From Stutzerimonas kunmingensis (lineage in GTDB: Bacteria > Pseudomonadota > Gammaproteobacteria > Pseudomonadales > Pseudomonadaceae): 64,000 nt of DNA. Where the stretch lies: positions 3,534,001 to 3,598,000 of the forward strand of contig NZ_CP090366.1 of assembly GCF_021432085.1 (NCBI RefSeq), read 5' to 3'. Of this stretch, positions 53,719 through 64,000 are shown piece after piece. The notes beneath the pieces are model-generated. The model searched no databases, was not told the DNA's origin, and saw nothing but the letters and a program-made list of their open reading frames with translations. Made by a program: the position numbers and the translations under genes. Positions within the stretch are counted from its first letter, which is position 1. Each line of letters starts with the position of its first letter.

Positions 53719-55029
53719 TCAGCTCTTGATGCGGTACTCGGCGCTGCGCGCATGCGCCGTCAGCGATTCGCCGCGCGCCAGCACCGACGCCACCTTGCCC
53801 AACGTCGAGGCACCCTCGGCCGAGCAATTGATGATCGACGAGCGCTTCTGGAAGTCATACACACCCAGCGGCGAGGAGAAGCGCGCCGTGCCCGAGGTCG
53901 GCAGCACATGGTTCGGGCCAGCGCAGTAATCGCCCAGCGCCTCGGCGGTGTAACGCCCCATGAAGATCGCGCCGGCATGCCGAATCTGCGGCAGCCATTG
54001 CTCCGGCTCGGCGACCGAAAGCTCCAGGTGCTCAGGCGCGATACGGTTGGCGACATCGATCGCCTCCTGCATGTCGGCCACCTGAATCAGCGCACCACGG
54101 CCTTCGATGGAGGTACGGGCAATATCGGCACGCTCCAGCGTCGGCAGCAGGCGGGCGATGCTTTCGGCGACGCGATCAAGGAAAGCGGCATCCGGGCTGA
54201 CCAGAATCGACTGGGCATCCTCGTCATGCTCGGCCTGGGAGAACAGGTCCATGGCGATCCAGTCCGGGTCGGTCTGGCCGTCGCAGACCACCAGGATTTC
54301 CGACGGGCCTGCAATCATGTCGATACCAACCTTGCCGAATACGTGACGCTTAGCAGTAGCAACATAGATGTTGCCCGGGCCGACGATCTTGTCCACCGGC
54401 GGCACGCTCTCGGTACCGTAGGCCAGCGCCGCGACCGCCTGCGCACCACCGATGGTAAAGACCCGATCCACGCCGGCAATGCAGGCCGCCGCGAGCACCA
54501 ACTCATTGAGCTCGCCACGCGGGGTAGGCACGACCATGACCACTTCCGGCACACCAGCAACCTTGGCCGGAATGGCGTTCATCAGCACCGACGATGGATA
54601 GGATGCCTTGCCGCCCGGCACGTAGAGACCGGCGCGGTCCAGCGGGGTGACTTTCTGCCCCAGCACCGTGCCGTCGGCTTCGGTATAGGTCCAGGAGTCC
54701 TGTTTCTGCCGCTCGTGATAGCTGCGCACCCGCTCGGCAGCAATTTCGAGGGCCTCGCGCTGTTCTGGGGTAATCCGCTCGAGGGCCTGCTCCAGACGTG
54801 CGCGCGGCAGGATCAGATCAGCCATGGAGGCGACCTGTAATCCATCGAAGCGCTGGGTCAGCTCTACCAGCGCAGCATCGCCGCGCTCGCGCACAGCCTT
54901 GATGATCTCCAGCACTCGCTCGTTTACGCCATCGTCGGAAACGCTTTCCCAGCTCAACAGATGATCCAGATGACGTGCGAAGTCGGCATCGGCAGCGTTG
55001 AGTCGACGAATGGCGGAGGGAGCGGTCAT
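53719..55029 (-). CDS. hisD: Histidinol dehydrogenase
   Basis: A 436-residue zinc- and NAD-dependent enzyme for the last two steps of histidine synthesis. Motifs are [53 protein letters not shown] and [23 protein letters not shown] 55029 ([17 protein letters not shown]) fits relatives; an ATG at 55041 would add four residues. It follows hisG after a 169-base gap that may hold a secondary promoter or processing site. Confidence 0.96.
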   Translation of the reverse strand: MTAPSAIRRLNAADADFARHLDHLLSWESVSDDGVNERVLEIIKAVRERGDAALVELTQRFDGLQVASMADLILPRARLEQALERITPEQREALEIAAERVRSYHERQKQDSWTYTEADGTVLGQKVTPLDRAGLYVPGGKASYPSSVLMNAIPAKVAGVPEVVMVVPTPRGELNELVLAAACIAGVDRVFTIGGAQAVAALAYGTESVPPVDKIVGPGNIYVATAKRHVFGKVGIDMIAGPSEILVVCDGQTDPDWIAMDLFSQAEHDEDAQSILVSPDAAFLDRVAESIARLLPTLERADIARTSIEGRGALIQVADMQEAIDVANRIAPEHLELSVAEPEQWLPQIRHAGAIFMGRYTAEALGDYCAGPNHVLPTSGTARFSSPLGVYDFQKRSSIINCSAEGASTLGKVASVLARGESLTAHARSAEYRIKS

Positions 55030-55198
55030 AGCGGGCCTCATGGTTGGCTAGGCATCGGAAGCGGCCTGCTTCATTGCAATGGCACGAAGCGCAGGCCGGG
55101 CTCTCAGGCGCCGCTAGAATATCAAGCCCACCGTGCGGGCACCTGAGAATTTCAGCTATGGCACGGATAGGCAGGCGCGGTGGCGACCGCGAAACGCA

Positions 55199-55831
55199 TC
55201 AATGCTGATGCTGCTGAACCGCCGTATGCAGGGTATCGATCAGCGCTTGGATACGCGCGTGCTGCATCTTCATCGAAGCCTTGTTCACCACCAGCCGCGA
55301 ACTGATGTGTGCGATCAGTTCCTGGGGCTCCAGGCCATTGGCACGCAGGGTGTTGCCGGTGTCGACGACGTCGATGATCTTATCCGCCAGCCCCACCAGC
55401 GGCGCCAGCTCCATCGAGCCGTACAGCTTGATGATGTCGACCTGGCGGCCCTGCTCGGCGTAGTAGCGCTTGGCGACATTGACGAACTTGGTCGCCACGC
55501 GCAGGCGGCCCTTGGGCTCCGGCGCACCGACCTTGCCGGCGGTCATCAACTTGCAGTTGGCGATGCGCAGATCGAGTGGCTCGTAAAGCCCCTGGCCGCC
55601 GTACTCCATCAGCACATCCTTGCCGGCGACGCCGAGATCGGCCGCACCATGCTCGACGTAGGTGGGCACGTCGGTAGCGCGGACGATCAGCAGACGCACA
55701 TCATCCTGAGTGGTCGGGATGATCAGCTTGCGGCTCTTGTCCGGGTTCTCGGTGGGCACGATGCCGGCTGCGGCGAGCAGCGGCAGGGTATCGTCGAGGA
55801 TGCGGCCTTTGGACAGGGCGATGGTAAGCAT
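55199..55831 (-). CDS. hisG: ATP phosphoribosyltransferase catalytic subunit (short form)
   Basis: A 210-residue HisG of the short type, lacking the C-terminal regulatory domain. Such forms need HisZ for activity and feedback control; hisZ is not in this window. Motifs: [42 protein letters not shown] and the phosphate loop [14 protein letters not shown] followed by [17 protein letters not shown] 55831 is used. It is first in pathway order and follows murA by 75 bases. Confidence 0.96.
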   Translation of the reverse strand: MLTIALSKGRILDDTLPLLAAAGIVPTENPDKSRKLIIPTTQDDVRLLIVRATDVPTYVEHGAADLGVAGKDVLMEYGGQGLYEPLDLRIANCKLMTAGKVGAPEPKGRLRVATKFVNVAKRYYAEQGRQVDIIKLYGSMELAPLVGLADKIIDVVDTGNTLRANGLEPQELIAHISSRLVVNKASMKMQHARIQALIDTLHTAVQQHQH

Positions 55832-55906
55832 GGAGCATATTTCCTTTGGAACCTCGGGTGGGCCCTCGCTAGTCAAGGGCCCGCTAGCCATCCGTCTTGC
55901 GAAAAC

Positions 55907-57515
<1,609 letters not shown>

Positions 57516-57554
57516 GTTCAACCTCGATCGGCGCAGGACGCGCACGGGCCGATC

Positions 57555-57583
57555 ATCATACAAAAAAGCCCGAAGGCTGCGAA
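57555..57583 (-). promoter_or_regulatory. Possible ibaG promoter overlapping the psiE terminator
   Basis: Minus-strand TTCGCA (57578-57583), 17-base spacer, TATGAT (57555-57560). The spacer contains the UUCG hairpin and T-run of the upstream terminator. Moderate -10, weak -35. Confidence 0.4.
57562..57578 (-). terminator. UUCG-loop terminator after psiE
   Basis: On the minus strand AGCC-TTCG-GGCT followed by five more Ts. The stem is only four base pairs but closed by a C(UUCG)G tetraloop. It lies 36 bases after the psiE stop and separates the mla-psiE unit from ibaG. Note that the position is downstream of psiE in transcription order. Confidence 0.55.
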
Positions 57584-57614
57584 CCCCGAACCTCGCCGAA
57601 CCAACGGAGATGTC

Positions 57615-58106
57615 TCAATCGAGCGTCTCGGCGCCCTGGTCACGGCTACGCGAATGGCGTGGCCGACCGCTATCGCTTTGCACGGCGGGAAAGCGTGAGG
57701 AGGCGAAGCGCACCACCAGAATCGCCAACGCCAGAAGCAGGATCGCACCGGATACGTAGACCACGCCCATGTCAGGACGATGGTGGTGGGAAACATCGGA
57801 GATCAACAGGCGGGTCAGCGCGGTAATCGCCACGTAGATCAGGAATCGCACCGGCATGTGGTTGGTCTTGAAATAGATCCCGACCATCGCACCCAGCTCT
57901 AGGTAGATGAACAGCAGCAGGATGTCATCGACCGTGATATGGCCCTTCTCGACCATGCCGAGAAAGGCCATGACCGCCGCCCAGGCCGTCACCGCGCCGA
58001 TCGCAAACAGCGCCAGGTAGTGGAACGTCTCGACCAGCAGATTGCCCAGCGATTCGGCCAGCTCATGCACGCTATCGCGCAGCCCTTCCGCCCAGCGCAG
58101 TTTCAT
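57615..58106 (-). CDS. psiE: Phosphate-starvation-inducible protein PsiE
   Basis: A 163-residue membrane protein with four hydrophobic helices (LVETFHYLALFAIGAVTAWA, ILLLFIYLELGAMVGIYF, RFLIYVAITALTRLLI, VVYVSGAILLLALAILVVRF). The MPVRFLIYVAITALTRL segment, with HHH close after it, is typical of PsiE. The C-terminal 25 residues are Arg/Ser-rich and variable. It starts 13 bases after mlaB on the same strand, so it is likely co-transcribed with the mla genes. I see no Pho box directly before it. Its function is unknown. Confidence 0.88.
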   Translation of the reverse strand: MKLRWAEGLRDSVHELAESLGNLLVETFHYLALFAIGAVTAWAAVMAFLGMVEKGHITVDDILLLFIYLELGAMVGIYFKTNHMPVRFLIYVAITALTRLLISDVSHHHRPDMGVVYVSGAILLLALAILVVRFASSRFPAVQSDSGRPRHSRSRDQGAETLD

Positions 58107-58119
58107 ACGGCTATTCCTT

Positions 58120-58434
58120 TCAGACCCGGGATGCTTCCAGCGGCAGGATATCCAGCAAGCCGGACACCTTGGCAATCTTTTCCATATCGTCAGGTAACGC
58201 AGTGACGCGCAGTTCGACGCCGGCGGCCTTGGCATCGCGCATGAACGCCAGCAGGAGAGAAAGCCCGACACTGCTGGACCGCTCGATCGCCGAGCAATCC
58301 AGCATCAGTGCCGAGCGGCTGTCCGCGATCAGCGCTCGCCCGGCCTCGCGCAGCGCAGGCCCGCTGCTATAGTCAAGCACGCCGATCATGCGCAGTTCGC
58401 CTTCGGCACCACGCTCGATACGCGCCTCACTCAT
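58120..58434 (-). CDS. mlaB: STAS-domain protein MlaB
   Basis: A 104-residue cytoplasmic STAS-domain subunit of the MlaFEDB phospholipid transporter; it binds and stabilises the ATPase MlaF. The STAS core LMLDCSAIERSSSVGLSLLLAF is near residues 43-64 with a serine-rich loop at the phosphosite position. The ATG at 58434 overlaps the mlaC stop by eight bases. The longer open frame lies inside mlaC. Confidence 0.9.
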   Translation of the reverse strand: MSEARIERGAEGELRMIGVLDYSSGPALREAGRALIADSRSALMLDCSAIERSSSVGLSLLLAFMRDAKAAGVELRVTALPDDMEKIAKVSGLLDILPLEASRV

Positions 58435-59074
58435 CGCCTGCGGCCTGCTGACCGGCCTCGGTGTCCTTGGTTCGCGCCACCACCTCGGCCCAACCATCGA
58501 TGGTCTTGTCCAGATCGCCGCCGTTACGCTGCATGGAATCGGCGAACTGATCGCGGAACAGCTTGCCAATGTTAATGCCATTGATGATCACATTGCGCAC
58601 CCGCCACTCGCCAGCGTTGACCATGGTGTAGGACACTGGATAGATCTCGCCCTGGCGCCCTACCACCTCCATGCCGACGCTGGTGCGCTTGTCATCAGCC
58701 TTGCCGCTCGACGGCAGCACGCGGATCTGCTGGTTGTTGTATTCCAGCAGGGCGTTGCCATAGAACTGCATCAGGCTGCGCTTGAAATTCTCCTGGAAGC
58801 GCGTCATCTGCTCAGGCGAGGCGTTGCGCGAATATTTGACGGTCATGATGCTGCGCGAGATGCCTTCGGCATCGACGACCGGGCCAAGAATCTCGTTCAG
58901 CGAGTCATAGAAAGCCGCCGGATCGTTGCGGTACTGCTCCTTGTTGGCCTTCAGATCGGCCAGCAACTCATCGGTGGTCTGCTGAATGACCTGGTGGGCT
59001 GTCAGCGCAGCGTGGGAGAACATGGGCAGAACGGCCAACAGAATCAGCAGGCCGCGGCGCAAGGCAGTCATCAT
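58427..59074 (-). CDS. mlaC: Periplasmic phospholipid-binding protein MlaC
   Basis: A 215-residue exported protein (signal peptide MMTALRRGLLILLAVLPMFSHA) that shuttles phospholipid between MlaA at the outer membrane and MlaD. The Tol-Tol-Ttg2 family pattern is visible in AHQVIQQTTDELLADLKANK, ILGPVVDAEGISRSIM and VNAGEWRVRNVIINGINIGKLFRDQF. The ATG at 59074 is chosen because AGGAG lies six bases before it; the frame is open to 59089. Confidence 0.93.
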   Translation of the reverse strand: MMTALRRGLLILLAVLPMFSHAALTAHQVIQQTTDELLADLKANKEQYRNDPAAFYDSLNEILGPVVDAEGISRSIMTVKYSRNASPEQMTRFQENFKRSLMQFYGNALLEYNNQQIRVLPSSGKADDKRTSVGMEVVGRQGEIYPVSYTMVNAGEWRVRNVIINGINIGKLFRDQFADSMQRNGGDLDKTIDGWAEVVARTKDTEAGQQAAGDE

Positions 59075-59085
59075 GTGCATCTCCT

Positions 59086-59544
59086 TCAATCTTTGTTAAC
59101 CGAGTTGAGCAGGAATTTGCCGATCAGATCCTCGAGCACCAGCGAGGACTGGGTGTCCTGAATGGTGTCGCCATCCGCGAGCAACTCCTCCTCACCGCCG
59201 ACGCTGATGCCGATGTACTTCTCACCCAGCAGCCCTGCGGTAAGGATCGAAGCCGTCGAGTCGGCCGGCAGGATGTCGACATCCTGCTGGATTTCCAGCG
59301 TGACTCGTCCGGTGTAGCTGTCACGATCCAGGTCGATCGCGGTGACCTTGCCGATGGTCACGCCAGCCATGGTCACCTTGGATCGGACAGTCAATCCGGC
59401 AATATTGTCGAAATAGGCATACAGCTTGTAAGTGTCGGCATCAGTAACGCTCAGCCCGCTGACACGCAGTGACAGCAGCAGCAAGGCCAGCAGCCCGGCA
59501 AGCAGGAACAGCCCGACACCCATTTCCAGTGTGCGGATACGCAT
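59086..59544 (-). CDS. mlaD: MCE-domain protein MlaD
   Basis: A 152-residue inner-membrane-anchored MCE protein that forms a hexameric ring for phospholipid passage. An N-terminal helix (MGVGLFLLAGLLALLLLSLRV) precedes the MCE domain (about 37-115: YKLYAYFDNIAGLTVRSKVTMAGVTIGKV in two pieces around residues 40-68). The C-terminal helix includes LVLEDLIGKFLLN. The ATG at 59544 shares one base with the mlaE stop. Confidence 0.95.
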   Translation of the reverse strand: MRIRTLEMGVGLFLLAGLLALLLLSLRVSGLSVTDADTYKLYAYFDNIAGLTVRSKVTMAGVTIGKVTAIDLDRDSYTGRVTLEIQQDVDILPADSTASILTAGLLGEKYIGISVGGEEELLADGDTIQDTQSSLVLEDLIGKFLLNSVNKD

Positions 59545-60341
59545 CAGAAATCTCCAAACATCAACGCGGTCAAAATGAAATCGAGGCCGAGCACTGCCAG
59601 CGAGGCGTAAACCACAGTCCGGGTGGTGGCACGGCTGATACCTTCGGAGGTCGGGTCGCAATCGTAGCCCTGGAACACGGCGATCCAGGTCACTACCAGC
59701 GCAAAGACGACGCTCTTGATAACGCCGTTGAGCACATCGGAACTGAAGTCGACGCTGTTCTGCATGTTGGCCCAAAACGAGCCTTCGTAGACACCGAGCC
59801 ACTCCACCGCCACCATCGCTCCGCCCCAGATTCCGACCACGTTGAAGATCAGCGTCAGCAGCGGCAGCGAGATGAAACCGGCCCAGAGGCGCGGCGCGAT
59901 GATGTACTTGAGCGGATCGACTCCGATCATTTCCAGGCTCGAGAGCTGCTCGGTCGACTTCATGTTGCCGATCTCGGCCGCCAGAGCCGAGCCGGCACGC
60001 CCGGCGAACAGCAGCGCAGTAACCACCGGACCGAGCTCGCGCAACAGGGTCAGTGCGACCATCTGCCCAACCGCCTGCTCGGAGCCGTAGCTGCTGAGAA
60101 TGTTGTAGCCCTGCAGCGCCAACACCATGCCGATGAAGATGCCGGAGACAACTACAATGGCCAGTGACAGCACACCAACCGAATAGAGCTGCTTGACCAA
60201 CAGCGAAAAACCGTTACGCAGCCCGCTTCGCCCGAACAGCGCATGCACGAGAAATATCGTCGAGCGCCCCAGGGCTGCCAGCACATCCAGTCCGGCGCGA
60301 CCGAGCAGGGCAATCCGATCCAACAACGAACGCTTACGCAT
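59544..60341 (-). CDS. mlaE: Phospholipid ABC transporter permease MlaE
   Basis: A 265-residue permease of the MlaE/TrbK-like family with five to six helices. Family motifs are [21 protein letters not shown]-like sequence (here [20 protein letters not shown]), [20 protein letters not shown] and VPRLWAG-like [14 protein letters not shown]. It overlaps mlaF by eight bases. Confidence 0.96.
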   Translation of the reverse strand: MRKRSLLDRIALLGRAGLDVLAALGRSTIFLVHALFGRSGLRNGFSLLVKQLYSVGVLSLAIVVVSGIFIGMVLALQGYNILSSYGSEQAVGQMVALTLLRELGPVVTALLFAGRAGSALAAEIGNMKSTEQLSSLEMIGVDPLKYIIAPRLWAGFISLPLLTLIFNVVGIWGGAMVAVEWLGVYEGSFWANMQNSVDFSSDVLNGVIKSVVFALVVTWIAVFQGYDCDPTSEGISRATTRTVVYASLAVLGLDFILTALMFGDF

Positions 60342-61149
60342 CGGTGCCTCTCAGTAGATCGTCGGCATAGGCCGGTGCAGGAAAATGGAATGGCACCGGC
60401 CCGTCGGCTGCGCCCGTCATGAATTGCCTGATGCGCGGATTGTTCGACTCCATCAGCTCCGCCGGCGTGCCCTGGCCAAGCACCTGGGCATCGCCAACCA
60501 CGTAGATGTAGTCGGCAATGGACGCGGTTTCGGCCAGATCGTGGGAGACCACGATACTGGTGATGCCCAGCGCGTCGTTGAGCAGGCGAATCAGCCGCAC
60601 GAGAACGCCCATCGCAATCGGATCCTGTCCGGCGAAGGGTTCGTCATACATCAGAATCTGCGGATCCAGGGCAATCGCCCGCGCCAGCGCGACACGCCGC
60701 TTCATGCCACCGGACAGCTCGTCGGGCATCAGCTCGATGGCGCCACGTAGCCCTACCGCTTCGAGCTTCATCAGCACGATGTCGCGGATCATCTCGTCTG
60801 GGAGCTTGGTATGCACCCGCAGCGGAAACGCAACGTTCTCGAACACGTCGAGATCGGTGAACAGTGCCCCGCTCTGGAACAGCACACCCATCTGCTTGCG
60901 CATGTCGAACAGCTCGCTGCGCGAGAGGCTCGGCAGATTGTTGCCCGCCACCCAGACTTCACCACGCGACGGCATCAGCTGCGCAGCGATCAGGCGCAGC
61001 AGCGTCGTCTTGCCACAACCGGACGGCCCCATGATGGCCGTAACCTTCCCTCGCGGTATGGCGATATCGACATCGTTGAAAATACTGCGCTCGCCTCGCT
61101 TGAAGGTCACTCCCTTCAGCTCGACGGCGAAGTCATTGCAGGCGCTCAT
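60334..61149 (-). CDS. mlaF: Phospholipid ABC transporter ATP-binding protein MlaF
   Basis: A 271-residue ABC ATPase. Walker [14 protein letters not shown] is near residue 41, Q-loop [21 protein letters not shown] near 90, signature [19 protein letters not shown] near 145 and Walker [14 protein letters not shown] near 166. The ATG at 61149 has AGGAG five bases upstream; a methionine 15 bases further upstream is ignored. First gene of the mlaFEDCB-psiE unit; a sigma70-like promoter lies at 61234-61262. Confidence 0.96.
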   Translation of the reverse strand: MSACNDFAVELKGVTFKRGERSIFNDVDIAIPRGKVTAIMGPSGCGKTTLLRLIAAQLMPSRGEVWVAGNNLPSLSRSELFDMRKQMGVLFQSGALFTDLDVFENVAFPLRVHTKLPDEMIRDIVLMKLEAVGLRGAIELMPDELSGGMKRRVALARAIALDPQILMYDEPFAGQDPIAMGVLVRLIRLLNDALGITSIVVSHDLAETASIADYIYVVGDAQVLGQGTPAELMESNNPRIRQFMTGAADGPVPFHFPAPAYADDLLRGTDA

Positions 61150-61233
61150 CTGGTCTCCTTGCATGCAGTCTGCGAAACAGACGGCTCCCGATGACGCTGG
61201 GATACTTTCTGCCCTGACCGTTTTCGGCGGCGC

Positions 61234-61262
61234 ACTATAGCATCGCGCCAGAGGCCGCCCAA
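61234..61262 (-). promoter_or_regulatory. mla operon promoter
   Basis: Minus-strand TTGGGC (61257-61262), 17-base spacer, TATAGT (61234-61239), about 85 bases before the mlaF ATG. Confidence 0.65.
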
Positions 61263-61392
61263 CCGATGAGCGTTTCGGCAGATGACGAGCGACGCCCCGT
61301 TCAGCTTCGGTTCAGCTCAGGCTGATCAAATTGATTGTGCCGACCCACAGTGATGGGCCGACATTTTCCATGAGTCCGCAACGGATTCTCGC

Positions 61393-61398
61393 TATAAT
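61393..61398 (+). promoter_or_regulatory. Putative kdsD -10 box
   Basis: A perfect TATAAT 33 bases before the kdsD ATG. No good -35 at 16-18 bp; TTTCCA at 61365 is too far. Divergent from the mla promoter. Confidence 0.5.
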
Positions 61399-61430
61399 CC
61401 CCGCCTTTTAATCGGACGACCTCGCCAGCC

Positions 61431-62405
61431 ATGAGCCAGAGCAGCCAATTGATCGAAACCGCGCAACGCACCATCCGCCTGGAAATAGAAGCGGTTGAGC
61501 AGTTGAACGCACGTATCGATGCCGATTTCGTGCAGGCTTGCGAGCTGATCCTTGGCTGCAAGGGCCGAGTGGTCGTGGTTGGCATGGGCAAATCCGGGCA
61601 CGTCGGCCGCAAGATCGCCGCCACATTGGCCAGCACCGGCACCGCTGCCTTCTTCGTGCACCCCGCCGAGGCCAGCCATGGCGACATGGGCATGATCACT
61701 CAGGACGACGTGGTCCTCGCCCTTTCCAACTCCGGCACCACCAGCGAGATCGTCACCCTGTTACCGCTGATCAAGCGGCTCGGCATCACCCTGATCAGCA
61801 TGACCGGCAACCCCAACTCGGTACTGGCCAAGGCCGCTGCGGTGAATCTGGACGCTAGCGTCGCCATCGAAGCCTGCCCGCTGAACCTCGCGCCGACCTC
61901 CTCCACCACTGCCAGCCTGGTGCTCGGCGATGCCCTGGCTATCGCGCTGCTCGAGGCTCGTGGGTTCACTGCTGAAGATTTCGCCTTCTCTCACCCGGGC
62001 GGCGCGCTGGGCCGCCGCCTGCTGTTGAAAGTCGAGCACGTCATGCATACCGGCGAGCGCTTGCCGAGGGTTCCGCGCGGCACATCGCTGCGCGACGCCC
62101 TGCTGGAAATGACGCAAAAGGGCCTGGGCATGACCGTCATCGTCGAAGCGGACGGACGACTCGCCGGCATCTTCACCGACGGCGATCTGCGCCGTGCGCT
62201 GGACAAGGGAGTCGACGTTCGCCAGACGCGCATCGACGAGATCATGACCGTGCACGGCAAGACCGCCCATGCTGAGATGCTCGCCGCCGAGGCTCTGAAG
62301 ATCATGGAAGACCACAAGATCAGTTCGCTGGTAGTCGTCGATGACCAGGAGTTGCCGATTGGTGCGCTGAACATGCACGACCTCCTGCGCGCGGGGGTGA
62401 TGTAA
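61431..62405 (+). CDS. kdsD: D-arabinose 5-phosphate isomerase
   Basis: A 324-residue cytoplasmic enzyme that converts ribulose 5-phosphate to arabinose 5-phosphate, the first step of Kdo synthesis. An N-terminal SIS domain (GRVVVVGMGKSGHVGRKIAATLASTG in pieces near residues 45-70; FVHPAEASHGDMGMI; LALSNSGTTSEIV) is followed by two CBS domains from about 205 to 320 (HVMHTGERLPRVP, TVIVEADGRLAGIFTDGDLRRAL). It shares one base with kdsC. Confidence 0.96.
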   Translation: MSQSSQLIETAQRTIRLEIEAVEQLNARIDADFVQACELILGCKGRVVVVGMGKSGHVGRKIAATLASTGTAAFFVHPAEASHGDMGMITQDDVVLALSNSGTTSEIVTLLPLIKRLGITLISMTGNPNSVLAKAAAVNLDASVAIEACPLNLAPTSSTTASLVLGDALAIALLEARGFTAEDFAFSHPGGALGRRLLLKVEHVMHTGERLPRVPRGTSLRDALLEMTQKGLGMTVIVEADGRLAGIFTDGDLRRALDKGVDVRQTRIDEIMTVHGKTAHAEMLAAEALKIMEDHKISSLVVVDDQELPIGALNMHDLLRAGVM

Positions 62406-62929
62406 TGCACGAACACCTGCTGCAACGCGCCCGCGACATTCGCCTGGCGATCTTCGACGTCGATGGTGTGCTCACCGATGGCCGCCTTTATTTCCTGACC
62501 GACGGCAGCGAGTTCAAGACGTTCAACACACTGGACGGCCACGGCATCAAGATGCTGATCAACTCCGGCGTGCGCACCGCGATCATCAGCGGGCGCAAGA
62601 CGCCCGTGGTAGAGCGTCGAGCGCAGAACCTCGGTATCCAGCACCTTTATCAGGGGCGCGAGGACAAGCTGGTCGTGCTCGACGAACTGCTGACCGAACT
62701 TGGCCTGAGCTACTCTGAAGTAGCCTATCTCGGTGACGACCTGCCTGATCTGCCGGTGATACGCCGCGTAGGCCTCGGCATGGCCGTGGCCAGCGCCGAC
62801 ACCTTCGTTCGTGAACATGCCCACGGCGTTACCCTGGCCCGCGGTGGCGAGGGTGCGGCACGCGAGTTCTGCGAACTGATCATGCGCGCGCAGGGCACCC
62901 TCGCCGCCGCGCAAAACGCATATCTGTAG
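62405..62929 (+). CDS. kdsC: 3-deoxy-D-manno-octulosonate 8-phosphate phosphatase
   Basis: A 174-residue C0-type HAD phosphatase that releases Kdo from Kdo 8-phosphate. HAD motif I is IFDVDGVLTDG near residue 18; motif II region AIISGRKTPVVERRAQNLGI; motif IV YLGDDLPDLPVIRRVGL. It starts on the kdsD stop (TAATG) and precedes lptC by eight bases. Confidence 0.97.
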   Translation: MHEHLLQRARDIRLAIFDVDGVLTDGRLYFLTDGSEFKTFNTLDGHGIKMLINSGVRTAIISGRKTPVVERRAQNLGIQHLYQGREDKLVVLDELLTELGLSYSEVAYLGDDLPDLPVIRRVGLGMAVASADTFVREHAHGVTLARGGEGAAREFCELIMRAQGTLAAAQNAYL

Positions 62930-62937
62930 GGGTCTGC

Positions 62938-63510
62938 ATGCTTCGCAAAATGCGCTTCGCTGTCCTGCTTACGCTGATCGCCGCCCTGCTGGTGGCGGTC
63001 GGCTACTGGAACATCCGCCCGGAAAGTTTCATGCAGGAGCCATCCGTCGCCAGCGGCGCAACGCCTGATGTCGACTTCTACGTGATCAATTCCCGCACGG
63101 TGCAATATCAGCCCGACGGCAAGCGTAACTACGAACTGACCGCAGACAAGCTCGAGCACATCAGGGCGAGCGACATCAGTCTGCTGACCAAGCCGGATCT
63201 GCTGTCCTATCGCGGCACAGAACTGCCGTGGCACGTGCGTAGTGAGCGCGGCGAAGTATCGGCCGAAGGCGACGAAGTGCTGCTGATCGATCAGGTCAAG
63301 GTCGAGCGCACCGACGCCAAGGGCCGCCCGACGATCCTTACCACCAGCCGCCTGACGGTGTGGCCGGAGAAGGATTATGCCGAGACAAAGCAAGCCGTTA
63401 GAATCGAGGCCGCCAATGGCGTGACCACGGCAACCGGCATGAAAGCGTACATGGATGACGGCAGGATGCTCCTGCTGTCCAACGTAAGAGGCCAGCATGA
63501 GCTGCGTTAA
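62938..63510 (+). CDS. lptC: LPS export protein LptC
   Basis: A 190-residue bitopic protein linking the LptBFG transporter to the periplasmic bridge. One N-terminal helix (about 6-24, FAVLLTLIAALLVAVGYW) precedes a beta-jellyroll OstA-like domain (YVINSRTVQYQPDGKRNYEL, LTKPDLLSYRG, PWHVRSERGEVSAEGDEVLL). It overlaps lptA by 14 bases. Confidence 0.94.
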   Translation: MLRKMRFAVLLTLIAALLVAVGYWNIRPESFMQEPSVASGATPDVDFYVINSRTVQYQPDGKRNYELTADKLEHIRASDISLLTKPDLLSYRGTELPWHVRSERGEVSAEGDEVLLIDQVKVERTDAKGRPTILTTSRLTVWPEKDYAETKQAVRIEAANGVTTATGMKAYMDDGRMLLLSNVRGQHELR

Positions 63511-64000
63511 GACTCTCCCCCTCCTGCTCGGTTTGAGCGCATTCTGGCTTGGCGCCAGCGCGTGGGCGCTTCCCGAGGACCGTGAACAGCCAATCCGCGT
63601 TCAAGCCGACACCGCCGAGCTGGACGACCGACAGGGCGTGGCGGTCTACCGCGGCGACGTGGTCATCACCCAGGGCACGATGAAGATCACCGGCGACACG
63701 GTGACCATCACTCAGGACGAGAACGGCGACGTCGAAGTCTTCACCTCCATCGGCAAACCGGCCTACTACGAGCAGAAGCCTGCGGCGGACAAGGAAATCG
63801 TCAAAGCCTACGGCCTGACCATCCAGTACTTCGCCGCCAACGAGCGGATCGTGCTCATCGATCAGGCCAAGGTCGTTCAGGAAGGCAACACCTTCGAAGG
63901 CGAGAAGATCGTCTATGACACCCGTCGCCAGATCGTCAATGCTGGCCGCGCCACCAACGCCGATGTGACCACGCCGCGCCCACGTGTGGACATGGTCATC
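63497..64000 (+). CDS. lptA: LPS transport periplasmic protein LptA (3' end cut by window)
   Basis: The first 168 codons of LptA; the frame runs off the right edge without a stop, and family members end near 170-180 residues, so little is missing. A signal peptide ends near ASAWA (residue about 24). The mature jellyroll begins EDREQPIRVQADTAELDDRQ and contains YRGDVVITQGTMKITGD, typical of OstA/LptA, which polymerises into the bridge carrying LPS to LptD. The start at 63497 lies inside lptC. Confidence 0.94.
   Translation, partial: MSCVKTLPLLLGLSAFWLGASAWALPEDREQPIRVQADTAELDDRQGVAVYRGDVVITQGTMKITGDTVTITQDENGDVEVFTSIGKPAYYEQKPAADKEIVKAYGLTIQYFAANERIVLIDQAKVVQEGNTFEGEKIVYDTRRQIVNAGRATNADVTTPRPRVDMVI

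Overview
This 64 kb window is a GC-rich gammaproteobacterial chromosome segment. The whole dcw cell-division cluster, the mla and his-murA blocks, the pilBCD/coaE/yacG block, petABC-sspAB and the kds-lpt genes follow the gene content and local order of Pseudomonas aeruginosa. The pilin type, psiE beside the mla genes and the spacing of blocks suggest a Pseudomonas stutzeri (Stutzerimonas)-like species; that species call is inference. I see no prophage, insertion sequence, CRISPR array or tRNA. It is core chromosome with small accessory islands.

Layout. 0-10.7 kb is a mixed stretch: a PA4642-like small protein, a SulP anion transporter, a short-chain dehydrogenase, a LOG-family nucleosidase set between clusters of DnaA-box-like sites, a DUF2726 membrane protein, a SnoaL/DUF4440-like periplasmic protein, a DUF5924/DUF2914 membrane protein, an MgtC protein, a PQQ-type sugar dehydrogenase lipoprotein, OsmE, a Rho_N-domain protein, a tiny acidic proline-rich ORF and a ferritin-like protein. 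10.8-28.6 kb is the dcw cluster on the minus strand: mraZ-rsmH-ftsL-ftsI-murE-murF-mraY-murD-ftsW-murG-murC-ddlB-ftsQ-ftsA-ftsZ-lpxC, tightly overlapped. It is preceded by a sigma70-like promoter and a four-box MraZ operator, with rnpB just upstream. 29-34.8 kb holds rsmI divergent from lpoA-yraN-gmhA-dolP, then sspB-sspA convergent to them. 34.8-38.6 kb holds petABC (cytochrome bc1) and rplM-rpsI. 39-41.6 kb has an aldo/keto reductase, an ECF-permease-like membrane protein, yacG and coaE. 41.7-47.3 kb is the type IV pilus assembly block pilD-pilC-pilB, divergent from pilA (sigma54 promoter) and a TfpX/TfpZ-like accessory gene. 47.4-50.2 kb is sulfate activation (cysD-cysNC). 50.4-52.5 kb has a Nif3-like protein divergent from algW. 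52.5-57.5 kb has murA-hisG-hisD-hisC and ibaG. 57.6-61.2 kb has mlaFEDCB followed by psiE. 61.4-64 kb has kdsD-kdsC-lptC-lptA, the last cut by the window edge.

Together the genes are dominated by cell-envelope construction: peptidoglycan precursors and septation (dcw, murA, lpoA), lipid A/LPS (lpxC, gmhA, kdsD, kdsC, lptC, lptA), phospholipid asymmetry (mla) and envelope stress (algW, dolP, osmE), plus respiration, pili and sulfur/histidine metabolism. The least explained signal is a set of three DnaA-box pairs of identical geometry, plus a fourth of different spacing, around the LOG-family gene at 3.4-4.76 kb.
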